Source: Aquimarina sp. Aq107 (GTDB taxonomy: Bacteria > Bacteroidota > Bacteroidia > Flavobacteriales > Flavobacteriaceae). Taken from it: DNA of 64,000 nucleotides. Below, in pieces: positions 34,672-43,972 of this stretch (position 1 is the stretch's first letter; the number at the start of each line of letters is the position of its first letter). The notes beneath the pieces were generated by a model, which had not been told where the DNA came from, searched no databases, and saw only the letters and a list, made by a program, of their open reading frames with translations. The DNA is taken from NCBI RefSeq assembly GCF_943733665.1, contig NZ_OX030782.1, positions 950,001 to 1,014,000 on the forward strand, read 5' to 3'. The translations under genes and the position numbers were made by a program.

Positions 34672-35904
34672 CTATGAAGCAGTTGCTTCAGCCTTATTAA
34701 ATATATTTACATCTACCTGATTTTTGGTAAGATCTTCAAAAGTTTCGTGTTTACGAATCAAATGTGCTTTGTTATTATGCCAAAGAACTTCTGCTGGGCG
34801 GAAACGAGAATTATAGTTACTGGCCATTGAGAAACAATAAGCACCTGCATTTTTAAAAGCAATAATGTCACCTTCTGTAATTTCAGAAATTCGTCTATTG
34901 GTAGCAAATGTATCCGTTTCACATATATAGCCTACTATGGAATAAAAACGTTCTCTACCAGTTTGATTTGACACGTTAACAATTTCGTGATGAGAATTGT
35001 AAAACATAGGTCTTATTAAATGGTTAAAACCACTATCGATTCCTGCAAAAACAGTAGAAGTAGTTTGTTTTACTACATTAACTTTTGCAAGAAAATATCC
35101 AGCTTCACTAACCAAAAATTTTCCTGGTTCAAAACCAAGAGTTAATTCTTTTCCATATTCCTTACAAAAGGTATTAAAGCGCTTTGTTAGTTTTTTTCCA
35201 AATTCTTCTATATTAGTTTCAATATCTCCTTCTTTATAAGGAACTTTAAAACCACTACCAAAATCTATAAAATCTAAATTTGTGAAGTTTTTAGCGGTTT
35301 CAAAAAGGATTTCACTAGCATATAAGAATACATCAACATCAAGAATATCACTACCAGTATGCATATGGATACCATTGATATTCATACCTGTGTTTTCTAC
35401 AATTCTTAGAATATGTGGAATTTGATGGATAGATATTCCAAATTTACTATCAATATGACCGACTGAGATTTTGCTATTTCCTCCTGCCATAACATGCGGA
35501 TTAATTCTAATACAAACAGGTACGTCTGGATGTTTTGTTCCGAATTGCTCCAGTATAGATAAGTTGTCAATATTTATCTGTACACCCATTTCAGAAACTT
35601 TCTCAATCTCTTCTAAGGACACACCATTAGGAGTAAATATAATATTGGCTGGTTCTACACCTGCTAATAAACCTAATTTAACCTCTTGTATGGATACAGT
35701 GTCTAATCCAGCACCTAATGAATTCATTAGTTTTAAAATCGCAAGATTAGACAATGCCTTGACAGCATAGTTAAGTTTAACGTGTTTCACCTGTTTAAAA
35801 GCGTTTGTTAGGCGTTCATATTGTGAAACAATTTTTTCGGAGTCATAAACATATATAGGACTCCCAAACTCTTCTGCGATTGCTAATAAATTTGCGTTTT
35901 CCAT
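34672..35904 (-). CDS. lysA: Diaminopimelate decarboxylase
   Basis: 410 residues. PLP-dependent alanine-racemase-fold decarboxylase that makes L-lysine from meso-diaminopimelate. The PLP lysine is Lys49 in YAVKALSN; HMHTGSDI (substrate barrel), GSGFKVPY (phosphate-binding) and the C-terminal CETD motif (GYICETDTF) from the partner subunit are present. It is a single-gene unit ending at the bidirectional terminator. Its start is ATG at 35904. Confidence 0.97.
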   Translation of the reverse strand: MENANLLAIAEEFGSPIYVYDSEKIVSQYERLTNAFKQVKHVKLNYAVKALSNLAILKLMNSLGAGLDTVSIQEVKLGLLAGVEPANIIFTPNGVSLEEIEKVSEMGVQINIDNLSILEQFGTKHPDVPVCIRINPHVMAGGNSKISVGHIDSKFGISIHQIPHILRIVENTGMNINGIHMHTGSDILDVDVFLYASEILFETAKNFTNLDFIDFGSGFKVPYKEGDIETNIEEFGKKLTKRFNTFCKEYGKELTLGFEPGKFLVSEAGYFLAKVNVVKQTTSTVFAGIDSGFNHLIRPMFYNSHHEIVNVSNQTGRERFYSIVGYICETDTFATNRRISEITEGDIIAFKNAGAYCFSMASNYNSRFRPAEVLWHNNKAHLIRKHETFEDLTKNQVDVNIFNKAEATAS

Positions 35905-36082
35905 GGTAATTAAATTAAGCTTACGAAATTACTATTTTTGCTATAAATTTCCTCTAAGCGCCGCGTAATTAGTATAAAATTATGTAATCCTAAAAAAAAT
36001 AAGCTTCAAATAACGAATTTTTACTTTTTGAACAGATATCATACATATTGTAGTAGTTTATTTAGTATTTTTAAATAAAAAA

Positions 36083-36718
36083 ATGTTAGCACTCTTTCCT
36101 TTACAAATGGTTGTATATCCAGGCGAACGATTGCCTCTCCATATCTTTGAAAAGAGATATCAACAGTTGATTGCTGATTGTGAAGAAGAAGGTATCTCTT
36201 TTGGAGTGCCAACTTTTATTGATAAAAAGCTTGAATATGGCACAGAAGTTACTCTGCAAAAAGTAGAGAAAAGATATCCTGATGGAGGTAGCGATGTGGT
36301 ATGTTTAGGTACTAGAGTATTTAAAATTGATAGTTTTCTTCCCAAACTTCCTGGTAAACTATATGCAGGTGGAGAAGTACAATATTTGGAAGATAATGAA
36401 AATGGTATAGAGGAGTTACAAGAAGAATTATTAAAAAACATAGCAATTTTATACGTAGAGTTAACTATAGAAAAACCTCCAGTATTCAATATACCATTTA
36501 TAAGTTACCAAGTAGCACATAAGGTAGGCTTAGCATTACATCAAGAATATCATTTGTTAAAATTGAGAAGTGAATTAGAACGACTTAATTATCTTATTGG
36601 ACATTTAAAAATTACAATTCCGGTAGTTAGGGAAATGAATAGGGCTAAAGAAGTAATTAAAATGAATGGACATTTTAAGAATTTTGACCCTTTAGATTTT
36701 GAAGATTTTAAATTATAA
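36083..36718 (+). CDS. Lon substrate-binding-domain protein
   Basis: 211 residues. Contains only the Lon N-terminal (LON-SB) domain: LALFPLQMVVYPGERLPLHIFEKRYQ and EYGTEVTLQKVEKRYPDG. No ATPase or protease part exists, so it is a stand-alone peptidase-related substrate-binding protein of unknown role. An exact TATTTTTG box lies at 35933-35940, about 140 nt upstream, without a clear -33 partner. sucC follows behind its own promoter. Confidence 0.9.
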   Translation: MLALFPLQMVVYPGERLPLHIFEKRYQQLIADCEEEGISFGVPTFIDKKLEYGTEVTLQKVEKRYPDGGSDVVCLGTRVFKIDSFLPKLPGKLYAGGEVQYLEDNENGIEELQEELLKNIAILYVELTIEKPPVFNIPFISYQVAHKVGLALHQEYHLLKLRSELERLNYLIGHLKITIPVVREMNRAKEVIKMNGHFKNFDPLDFEDFKL

Positions 36719-36810
36719 GTTATTCATAATTCGAATTCAACTAAATTTTTATGTTATTTTTTGGGATAATATAAGAGCTCCTATTATATAACTTTTTTTA
36801 CCAGAAAAGA

Positions 36811-36842
36811 TTGGCACAGTAACTTCACTTTTCCTATTTTTG
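36811..36842 (+). promoter_or_regulatory. Promoter of sucC
   Basis: TTG at 36811-36813, 21 nt, then exact TATTTTTG at 36835-36842. The start codon is 32 nt after the box, so the leader is about 25 nt. Confidence 0.75.
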
Positions 36843-36874
36843 AAACTCCTATTCAAAAGGCAAAAAATAAGACT

Positions 36875-38068
36875 ATGAACTTACACGAATATCAGGGTAA
36901 AGAGATATTAAGTAGCTTTGGTGTGCGCATCCAGCGAGGTATTGTTGCACAGAATGCTAAAGAAGCAGTTGCTGCTGCAAAACAATTAACGGCAGAAACA
37001 GGTACTGGGTGGCATGTGATTAAGGCACAAGTACACGCCGGTGGTAGAGGAAAAGGTGGAGGTGTGAAACTTGCTAAAAATCTTCAAGAAGTTGAGGATA
37101 TAGCAGGGCAGATCATTGGGATGAATTTGATAACTCCTCAAACATCTGCAGAAGGAAAAAAAGTACACCAAGTATTAGTTGCAGAAGATGTATATTATCC
37201 TGGAGATAGTGAACCGGACGAATTTTATATTTCTGTATTATTAAATCGTACTACGGGTCGTAATATGGTGATGTATTCTACAGAAGGTGGAATGGATATT
37301 GAAACGGTTGCAGAGGAAACTCCACATTTAATATTTACAGAAGAAATTGATCCTGCAGTAGGATTATTACCTTTTCAAGCAAGACGTGTAGCATTTAACT
37401 TAGGGTTAAGTGGTGCTGCGTTTAAAGAAATGACCAAGTTTGTAATGGCCTTGTATACTGCATATGTAAAATCTGATTCTTCAATGTTTGAGATCAATCC
37501 TGTTTTAAAAACAAGTGATGATAAGATCATGGCAGTGGATGCTAAGGTTACTATTGATGATAATGCATTATATCGTCATAAGAACTATGTGGATATGAGA
37601 GATATTAGAGAAGAAAATCCAATCGAAGTTGAAGCGAATGAAGTAGGACTTAACTATGTAGATCTAGATGGTAATGTTGGGTGTATGGTAAATGGTGCTG
37701 GTCTTGCAATGGCAACAATGGATTTAATTAAGCAAGCTGGTGGAGAACCTGCAAATTTCCTTGATGTTGGAGGTACAGCAGATGCTAAACGTGTAGAAGA
37801 AGCTTTTAGAATTATTCTTAAAGATGAGAACGTGAAAGCAATTTTGATCAATATCTTTGGAGGAATTGTTCGTTGTGACCGAGTAGCACAAGGAGTAGTT
37901 GATGCCTATAAAAATATGGGTGATGCTATCAATGTTCCTATTATAGTTCGTTTGCAAGGTACCAACGCAGATATTGCTAAAGAATTAATAGATAATAGTG
38001 GATTAGATGTACAGAGTGCAGTACAGTTTCAAGAAGCTGCTGATAAAGTACAAGCAGTACTTGCATAA
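36875..38068 (+). CDS. sucC: Succinate-CoA ligase (ADP-forming) subunit beta
   Basis: 397 residues, normal length. TCA-cycle enzyme linking succinyl-CoA cleavage to nucleotide triphosphate formation. The ATP-grasp domain includes WHVIKAQVHAGGRGKGGGVK, and the C-terminal CoA-ligase domain has the GGTADAKRVEEAF and NIFGGIVRCDRVA segments. The sucD partner is not next to it; that separation is common in Bacteroidetes. It has its own promoter and a strong terminator. Confidence 0.97.
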   Translation: MNLHEYQGKEILSSFGVRIQRGIVAQNAKEAVAAAKQLTAETGTGWHVIKAQVHAGGRGKGGGVKLAKNLQEVEDIAGQIIGMNLITPQTSAEGKKVHQVLVAEDVYYPGDSEPDEFYISVLLNRTTGRNMVMYSTEGGMDIETVAEETPHLIFTEEIDPAVGLLPFQARRVAFNLGLSGAAFKEMTKFVMALYTAYVKSDSSMFEINPVLKTSDDKIMAVDAKVTIDDNALYRHKNYVDMRDIREENPIEVEANEVGLNYVDLDGNVGCMVNGAGLAMATMDLIKQAGGEPANFLDVGGTADAKRVEEAFRIILKDENVKAILINIFGGIVRCDRVAQGVVDAYKNMGDAINVPIIVRLQGTNADIAKELIDNSGLDVQSAVQFQEAADKVQAVLA

Positions 38069-38097
38069 TTTATATAAATAAATTTATACAATATTTT

Positions 38098-38132
38098 GAA
38101 GCGATCCATTATTTGGATCGCTTCTTTTTTTT
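38098..38132 (+). terminator. Rho-independent terminator of sucC
   Basis: GAAGCGATCC (38098-38107) and GGATCGCTTC (38115-38124) form a perfect 10-bp stem with a 7-nt loop and eight following T residues. Confidence 0.95.
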
Positions 38133-38150
38133 AGATAAAAACATACTGTT

Positions 38151-38657
38151 ATGAATAAGGAAGTAGGAAAAATAGTTGAAAAATTAGAAATGAAATCACA
38201 TCCTGAAGGAGGATTTTATAAAGAGACATATAGAAGTGAAGGAGTTATTCCTAAAGATGTTTTAGCAGGAGATTTCTCTGGAGACAGGAACTATTGTACA
38301 GGTATTTATTTTTTATTGACATCAGATAATTTTTCTGCCTTTCATAAAATAAAGCAAGATGAGATGTGGCATTACTATGCTGGGAGTTCATTGTATGTTC
38401 ATGTAATAACTCCAGAAGGAAAATATATTAAGTATGTCGTAGGAATGAATTTAGATCAAGGAGAATCACCACAATTAGTTGTTCCTGCTAACAGTTGGTT
38501 TGCCTCTAGTGTAAAAGATAATCAAGGGTATTCTTTTGTCGGATGTACCGTATCACCAGGATTTGATTTTGATGATTTTGTGTTAGCAGAAAGAAACTTT
38601 TTAATAAAACAGTATCCGGATCACTCAGAGATAATTTCAAAATATACACGTCAGTAA
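38151..38657 (+). CDS. DUF985-family cupin protein
   Basis: 168 residues. One cupin domain of the DUF985 (cupin_5) family: KLEMKSHPEGGFYKETYRS at the start, FSAFHKIKQDEMWHYYAGS, and VVPANSWFASSV followed by FVGCTVSPGFDFDDFVLAE. Some relatives are epimerase-like or sugar-binding, but no activity is fixed. The gene starts 18 bp after the sucC terminator and seems to be on its own. Confidence 0.93.
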   Translation: MNKEVGKIVEKLEMKSHPEGGFYKETYRSEGVIPKDVLAGDFSGDRNYCTGIYFLLTSDNFSAFHKIKQDEMWHYYAGSSLYVHVITPEGKYIKYVVGMNLDQGESPQLVVPANSWFASSVKDNQGYSFVGCTVSPGFDFDDFVLAERNFLIKQYPDHSEIISKYTRQ

Positions 38658-38886
38658 TTTTATTAAGTTAATAAAGTAGTCTTTTTAAGGTTTTGATTGT
38701 TAAATAGTCTGATTTTAAATTAGAAGAAAACACTAGCTAAAACTATTGAAAGGAGTATAAATTATGTACTTTTATTTAATAGTCATAAAATTGCTTATAA
38801 CAAGTTTTTATAGATGTATTAGATAGTTACTTGATATACTTTTTTATAACCATTATTAGAATATTATAAATACAAGAAATAAGAAT

Positions 38887-39393
38887 ATGATACCTGAAAT
38901 AGAGAAATCATTAAATGACCAAGTACAATATGAAGCTACAGCATCTGCTCAATATCTTTCAATGGCTTGTTGGGCTGATGTAAATGGTTACAATGGTATA
39001 GCAGATTTTTTTTATACCCAATCAGAAGAAGAACGCGTACATATGACTAAATTAGTCAAATTCATTAATGAAAGAAATGGAGAAGCCGTAATTCCTGCTA
39101 TCGAAAAACCTAGAAATGATTTTAAATCACTAAGGGAGTTGTTCGAAATCTTCCTAGAAAGTGAAGAGTTTGTAACTGCACAAATTAATAATGTTATTTT
39201 TCAATGTTTAGAACATAAGGATTATAATGTACATAATTTTATGCAGTGGTATGTAGCAGAACAATTAGAAGAAGAAGCTGTAGCAAGAACATTATTAGAT
39301 AAATTAAAGATTATTGGTGATGATAAATCAGGGCATTATTTGTTCGATAGAGATATCAATACTTTTCAGATAAGTAATTCGCAAGAAGAATAG
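38887..39393 (+). CDS. Ferritin (FtnA-like, non-haem)
   Basis: 168 residues, four-helix-bundle ferritin. Ferroxidase-site residues match E. coli FtnA: Glu16, Glu49, His52, Glu93 and Gln126. The protein should form a 24-mer cage that oxidises and stores iron. It is monocistronic, with a terminator at 39429. The 229-bp upstream gap has no exact promoter box; TACTTTTT at about 38837 is a near match. Confidence 0.96.
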   Translation: MIPEIEKSLNDQVQYEATASAQYLSMACWADVNGYNGIADFFYTQSEEERVHMTKLVKFINERNGEAVIPAIEKPRNDFKSLRELFEIFLESEEFVTAQINNVIFQCLEHKDYNVHNFMQWYVAEQLEEEAVARTLLDKLKIIGDDKSGHYLFDRDINTFQISNSQEE

Positions 39394-39428
39394 ATAACTG
39401 TTTGTTAATAAGTCACTAAATAAAAATT

Positions 39429-39458
39429 AAAGATTCTTTTTTTGAGAGTCTTTTTTTT
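39429..39458 (+). terminator. Terminator of the ferritin gene
   Basis: AAAGATTCT (39429-39437) pairs with AGAGTCTTT (39445-39453), one G-U pair, and a run of T follows. Confidence 0.75.
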
Positions 39459-39459
39459 A

Positions 39460-39467
39460 TATTTTTG
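39460..39467 (+). promoter_or_regulatory. -7 box of the Cys-rich micro-gene (TATTTTTG)
   Basis: Exact TAnnTTTG immediately after the ferritin terminator, followed by CGC; 34 nt upstream of the GTG start of the 47-aa frame. A -33 element would fall in the terminator hairpin and is not clear. Confidence 0.55.
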
Positions 39468-39501
39468 CGCTTTATTTAGATTCAATAAAAATTAAATAAT
39501 A

Positions 39502-39645
39502 GTGCAAAGTTCCGGTATTCCATCTTTATATTCACCTTGTGCTTCATTAAATTGTGAAGTTAGTTGTGGAGGCAAAAAGAAAAAGTGTTGTAAAAAATAC
39601 AAGAAGAAAGGTAAATCTAATTGTAAAAGATGTCCAAAACTTTAG
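39502..39645 (+). CDS. Cysteine-rich, lysine-rich micro-protein (47 aa)
   Basis: The frame runs from GTG 39502 to TAG 39645; a TAA lies three codons upstream, and no in-frame ATG exists. It encodes seven Cys (positions 13, 18, 22, 29, 30, 41, 44) and about fifteen basic residues in the second half: SCGGKKKKCCKKYKKKGKSN, then CKRCPKL. I recall small flavobacterial proteins with similar CCKK-YKKGK-C--CP tails, so it is likely conserved, but function is unknown; metal binding or nucleic-acid binding is plausible. It has its own -7 box (39460-39467) and terminator (39675-39698), between ferritin and YARHG genes. Confidence 0.7.
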   Translation: MQSSGIPSLYSPCASLNCEVSCGGKKKKCCKKYKKKGKSNCKRCPKL

Positions 39646-39674
39646 ATGGACTTTAAAATATATAAATTCTATAT

Positions 39675-39698
39675 AAGCACGCAATAGCGTGCTTTTTT
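39675..39698 (+). terminator. Terminator of the Cys-rich micro-gene
   Basis: AAGCACGC (39675-39682) and GCGTGCTT (39687-39694) form a perfect stem with an AATA tetraloop and a T run to 39698. Confidence 0.92.
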
Positions 39699-39839
39699 GT
39701 TTTAATAAGAAAGAAGATGTTTATCTGTACTTTTTTAATATAGTTTATCTAAATGTTGCTAAATAGAGTTTAGTGAGTTAGTTCTTTTTGAGGATTGAAA
39801 AATAAATGAAAATTTATGAACTAAAAGATTGATAGATCC

Positions 39840-39869
39840 TTGGGGTTTTGCCAATCTTTTTTAGATTTG
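39840..39869 (+). promoter_or_regulatory. Promoter of the YARHG gene pair
   Basis: TTG at 39840-39842, 19 nt, then exact TAGATTTG at 39862-39869, an ideal Bacteroidetes promoter. It overlaps the upstream extension of the reading frame, which shows the start codon is the ATG at 39921. Confidence 0.8.
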
Positions 39870-39920
39870 TATATCTCCCAGATTGTTAGTTTTACCAGCC
39901 TACATATAACTAGTTTTTTT

Positions 39921-40685
39921 ATGATAAGATATGTAGTATTATTCTGTGCATTTATTACAAGTGTAGTAACCGCACAAGAAAGTGAGTTTAATAAATTACT
40001 TGAGGTGTTTAATGAACAGAATAAAGAAATTCCAGTCGATCTGGCTTTAAAGTATTTTGATTTTAAATCTACAGAAAGAGCAAATGCTTTATTGACAGGA
40101 AAAGTAATTGTTAAGACGGATAATTATGTTATCCTGTCAACTATAATGAGCTGTAATGTAGGAGTAAGTTGCGAGCAATCTTCTATTACTTCATTTACTC
40201 CTCTTGGTGATAGAGTTAATACTATTTCATTCGAGAGGAAAATAGCTGATTGCTCTTTTGATGATTCAAGAATGTCAGTTTTCGTATCTAATAATTTGTT
40301 GGTTTTTAAGGAGGTTAGAGAAAAATTGGATTGTATTGGAGATGGTAAACAAATTGGAATAAAAATGTGGTTAGAATTTCAACCAATAAAAGAAGATGGG
40401 ACTTTTTCTAAACCTTATACAGATTTAAAAGCAGTAGAGAGGGAGAATTATATATTTTCTCATCGAGTTTTTACTGTAGAGGAGTTAAATGGTAAAACAG
40501 AAGAAGAATTAGCAATTATTAAAAATGAGATTTTTGCTTCGCACGGATATATGTTTACTAAAAAGAAGTGGCAGGATTATTTCGAATCTAAATCTTGGTA
40601 TTTACCGTCAGGTACTGATGCAGCTGATAAGTTAACTGCTATAGAAAGAAAGAATGTGGAATTAATTTTGAGTCTTATACAATGA
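39921..40685 (+). CDS. Secreted YARHG-domain protein
   Basis: 254 residues. Signal peptide 1-18 (ending VVTAQ). The C-terminal 75 residues form a YARHG domain: EEELAIIKNEIFASHGYMF, then KWQDYFESKSWYLPSG and LTAIERKNVELI. This domain occurs in extracellular bacterial proteins and is of unknown function. The N-terminal region (20-170) is not recognised and has Cys residues (MSCNVGVSCEQ) that may pair after export. The frame is open back to 39840, but the promoter lies there; ATG 39921 is chosen. Its stop overlaps the next gene's ATG by 4 bp (ATGA), so the two are translationally coupled. Confidence 0.85.
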   Translation: MIRYVVLFCAFITSVVTAQESEFNKLLEVFNEQNKEIPVDLALKYFDFKSTERANALLTGKVIVKTDNYVILSTIMSCNVGVSCEQSSITSFTPLGDRVNTISFERKIADCSFDDSRMSVFVSNNLLVFKEVREKLDCIGDGKQIGIKMWLEFQPIKEDGTFSKPYTDLKAVERENYIFSHRVFTVEELNGKTEEELAIIKNEIFASHGYMFTKKKWQDYFESKSWYLPSGTDAADKLTAIERKNVELILSLIQ

Positions 40686-41443
40686 GATCACTCTTATTAA
40701 TGATTTTTTTGTTATGTTCTGCGTTATCTTTTGGTAAGGTAAGAACGATTCATGTTTTTGTAGCTCTTTGTGATAACCTTAATCAAGGTATTGTTCCCGT
40801 ACCAAAAGCAATTGGAAATGGTCAGGACCCTAAAAATAACCTCTATTGGGGAGCTGGGTATGGTGTAAAAACATTTTTTAAACGCAAAACAAAAGATTGG
40901 CAACTAGTTAGAGCTATTCCATCTAAGGATCCCCATATTTTAGAAAGGTTATTGTTTAAACATATTAGTAAGGATGTTTATATGTTAGCGGACGCTTATG
41001 ACGGTGCTAGAATCAAACAGAGTATAGAACACTTTTTGAAATCATCTAATGAACAGATGCTTTTACAAATTGCTGAAAAAAATATGACTTTAGATTTTGG
41101 AGGAGGAGCTGATTTATTGGCGTATGTTGGTCATGATGGTTTGATGGATTTTAGCGTGGATGTTAATTATAAAGAATCTGTTGCTAATCCTAAGGATGTT
41201 ATCATTCTGGCCTGCTATAGCAAAAGTTATTTCTCTCCAGAAATAAGAAAAGCAAAAGCTATTCCCGTATTATGGACCACCCATTTGATGGCACCAGAAG
41301 CATATACATTAAAAGCAGCAATAGACGGATGGATTAGGAATGAATCTGGTAAACAGATTGATGAAAGAGCTGCACAATCATATCATAAATATCAAAAATG
41401 TGGTATTAGAGGAGCCAGAAATCTATTTACAACAGGTTTTTAG
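40682..41443 (+). CDS. Secreted protein with possible clan CD (caspase-like) His-Cys dyad
   Basis: 253 residues, no family recognised with confidence. Signal peptide 1-18. Two features recall clan CD cysteine peptidases (caspase/gingipain/CHAT): a hydrophobic strand then His151 in DLLAYVGHDG, and a second hydrophobic strand then Cys178 in DVIILACYSKSYF. Spacing of 27 residues between the two is shorter than in many members. Alternatively it is an inactive fold or unrelated. It is coupled by ATGA overlap to the YARHG gene; both products are exported, so they probably act together in the periplasm. Confidence 0.6.
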   Translation: MRSLLLMIFLLCSALSFGKVRTIHVFVALCDNLNQGIVPVPKAIGNGQDPKNNLYWGAGYGVKTFFKRKTKDWQLVRAIPSKDPHILERLLFKHISKDVYMLADAYDGARIKQSIEHFLKSSNEQMLLQIAEKNMTLDFGGGADLLAYVGHDGLMDFSVDVNYKESVANPKDVIILACYSKSYFSPEIRKAKAIPVLWTTHLMAPEAYTLKAAIDGWIRNESGKQIDERAAQSYHKYQKCGIRGARNLFTTGF

Positions 41444-41518
41444 GTTTAAAGTATACCTTTACAGTACTTATACAAGTATACCATAAACCACTAAAAACAT
41501 TTCCCTTTTTTCAGGGGA

Positions 41519-41547
41519 TTGGTTCTTTTCTATTAGTTATATCTTTG
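41519..41547 (+). promoter_or_regulatory. Promoter of the DUF2339-DUF3999 pair
   Basis: TTG at 41519-41521, 18 nt, then exact TATCTTTG at 41540-41547; the gene starts 106 nt downstream. Confidence 0.65.
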
Positions 41548-41653
41548 AGTATAATAGGCTAGAAGATGTTTTGTTTTTTAACAAGACTCTTTTTTTGCCT
41601 ATATTTCTAATATGAATGTAACTACGTTATTTTCATTTTATAACTAAACAACC

Positions 41654-43972
41654 ATGGCTGACAATCAAAAGTATATTAATGATTTGCTTGAAAAAATAGC
41701 AATTTTATCTAATAAACAAGAGGTCTTTCGGAGAGAAATTTTGAATCTTAAAAATGAGGTTCTTCGTTTTAAAAATGAAGAAGAACAAAAGAAAACTCAA
41801 GTAACCGAAGATACGATAACTGCTCCTGTTATTAAACCAGTGTTAAAAGAGGTAGAAGATAAAGTTGAAATAAAAGAGCCTTTGTCACAAAAACAACCGG
41901 AGGTGTCATTTTCTCAGCCTAAGGTTAAGCGAGATGTAAAGCCAAAAGGGAAGTCTAATTTAGAAAAGTTTATTGGAGAGAATCTTATAAGTAAGGTAGG
42001 AGTTATTATTCTGATTATAGGAGTTGCTATTGGTGCAAAATATTCTATAGATAATGAACTGATTAGCCCATTGACACGAATTATATTGGGATATCTTACC
42101 GGAATCGGTTTGATTGGTGTAGGGATGAAGCTAAAAAAGAAGTATGAGAATTTTAGTGCTGTTTTGGTAAGTGGAGCAATGGCTATATTATATTTTATTA
42201 CTTTTCTTGCTTATAGCTTATATGGTCTTATCCCGCAAATGTTTACGTTTGGATTAATGGTGATATTTACAATTTTCACTGTATTTGCGGCCATACAATA
42301 TAATAAACAGGTCATAGCACATATTGGACTAGTTGGTGCTTATGCAGTTCCATTTTTATTAAGTGATGGATCAGGAAAAGTAGCCGTTTTATTTAGTTAT
42401 ATGGCGATTATTAATGTAGGGATCTTAATCATATCTTTTAAAAAATACTGGAAACTTTTATATTATTCTTCCTTCATACTTACGTGGTTAATTTATTTTA
42501 GTTGGTATGCAATGGATTATGCAACGGAGGTTCATTTTGGATTAGCTTTTACCTTTTTGTTAGTGTTTTTTATCACATTTTATTTCATGTTCCTTGTATA
42601 TAAATTAAATAGAAAAGAAAAATTTGGTACAGGAGATGTTATACTTCAGTTGATTAATGCATTTGTTTTTTATGGAATTGGTTTTTCTATGTTGAGTTAC
42701 CATGAAATTGGATCACAGTTATTAGGCGTATTTACATTAGCAAATGCCATAATACATTTTGTTGTCAGTGTGATAATCTATAGATTAAAATTAGCGGATC
42801 GAAATTTATTTTACTTTAGTTCTGGAATGGTATTGGTCTTTATCAGTATTGCATTTCCAGTTCAGTTAGACGGAAATTGGGTAACCTTGCTTTGGGCTGC
42901 TGAAGCAGCATTGTTATTTTGGATAGGAAGGACTAAAAAAGTACCTATTTATGAAAAACTAGCATATCCAGTTATTGCCTTAACATTTTTTAGCTTAATT
43001 CAGGATTGGTGGATGTATTATGCAGAATATGCCTATATGCCTGGTACTGATGAAATTTCAGTAATTCCGTTTTTTAATATTTCAGTACTTACCTCACTAC
43101 TGTGTGCGGCCTCTTTTGGATATATTCTCTTTTTACATCGTAGTGAGAATCATCCTTTTCCTTGGTTAAAATATAAGACTTGGTATCAGTTAATCTCCCT
43201 TTGGATATCAGCGATGTTTCTGTTTGTCTTGTATATGACTTTTTTCTTAGAGATTATTGATTATTGGGGTAGTTTAGATAGTAATCAAGAAGATTTTATG
43301 GGAATTTGGTTAATTAATTACACCTTAGCTTTCTTATCAATTTTATCTTTTGTAAATATTAAAAAGATTAAGAATGTAGTTTTTGGTTATATTAATATTG
43401 CGCTCAATATGTTTGCATTATTGATGTTTTTAACCTCTGGATTGTATTTACTGAGTGAATTGCGAGAAAGTTATTTGGATCCTACCTTGTTAGCATCAGG
43501 TGAAGCAGGATTGTATCATATAGGTATTCGATATATTTCATTAGTATTTTGTGTTTTATTATTAATAGCTAGTTATAAATATGTTAGACAAGGTTTTCTA
43601 AAAGGTGTTTTTACAATAGCTTTTGATGTTATTTTGCAGATTGCTATAATCTGGTTGTTGAGTAGTGAATTAATCCATTGGTTAGATATGGCTGGTTATA
43701 CCTCTTCAGATAAATTAGGACTAAGTATTCTTTGGGGAATATATTCTTTATTGTTAATCGTTTTAGGATTTTGGAAAAAAATAAAGCATATACGAATAAT
43801 AGCTTTTATACTTTTTGGAGTCACACTCATAAAATTGTTTTTATATGATATAGCACATTTAAATACGATCTCTAAAACAATTGTATTTGTATCACTTGGT
43901 CTATTATTGCTTATTATTTCTTTCTTATACAATAAATACAAACATATTATTACAGATGAGGTTAAAGATTAA
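41654..43972 (+). CDS. DUF2339-family polytopic membrane protein
   Basis: 772 residues. An N-terminal coiled-coil and charged linker (1-105) precedes some twenty or more membrane helices. The start of the membrane part, NLEKFIGENLISKVGVIILI, and the GYLTGIGLIGVGMKLKKKY segment are DUF2339 hallmarks. Function is unknown; members occur in the cell envelope of many Gram-negative bacteria. Its 3' end overlaps by 17 bp the gene for a DUF3999-like partner, a pairing typical of this family, so the two products probably form a membrane complex. Confidence 0.9.
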   Translation: MADNQKYINDLLEKIAILSNKQEVFRREILNLKNEVLRFKNEEEQKKTQVTEDTITAPVIKPVLKEVEDKVEIKEPLSQKQPEVSFSQPKVKRDVKPKGKSNLEKFIGENLISKVGVIILIIGVAIGAKYSIDNELISPLTRIILGYLTGIGLIGVGMKLKKKYENFSAVLVSGAMAILYFITFLAYSLYGLIPQMFTFGLMVIFTIFTVFAAIQYNKQVIAHIGLVGAYAVPFLLSDGSGKVAVLFSYMAIINVGILIISFKKYWKLLYYSSFILTWLIYFSWYAMDYATEVHFGLAFTFLLVFFITFYFMFLVYKLNRKEKFGTGDVILQLINAFVFYGIGFSMLSYHEIGSQLLGVFTLANAIIHFVVSVIIYRLKLADRNLFYFSSGMVLVFISIAFPVQLDGNWVTLLWAAEAALLFWIGRTKKVPIYEKLAYPVIALTFFSLIQDWWMYYAEYAYMPGTDEISVIPFFNISVLTSLLCAASFGYILFLHRSENHPFPWLKYKTWYQLISLWISAMFLFVLYMTFFLEIIDYWGSLDSNQEDFMGIWLINYTLAFLSILSFVNIKKIKNVVFGYINIALNMFALLMFLTSGLYLLSELRESYLDPTLLASGEAGLYHIGIRYISLVFCVLLLIASYKYVRQGFLKGVFTIAFDVILQIAIIWLLSSELIHWLDMAGYTSSDKLGLSILWGIYSLLLIVLGFWKKIKHIRIIAFILFGVTLIKLFLYDIAHLNTISKTIVFVSLGLLLLIISFLYNKYKHIITDEVKD

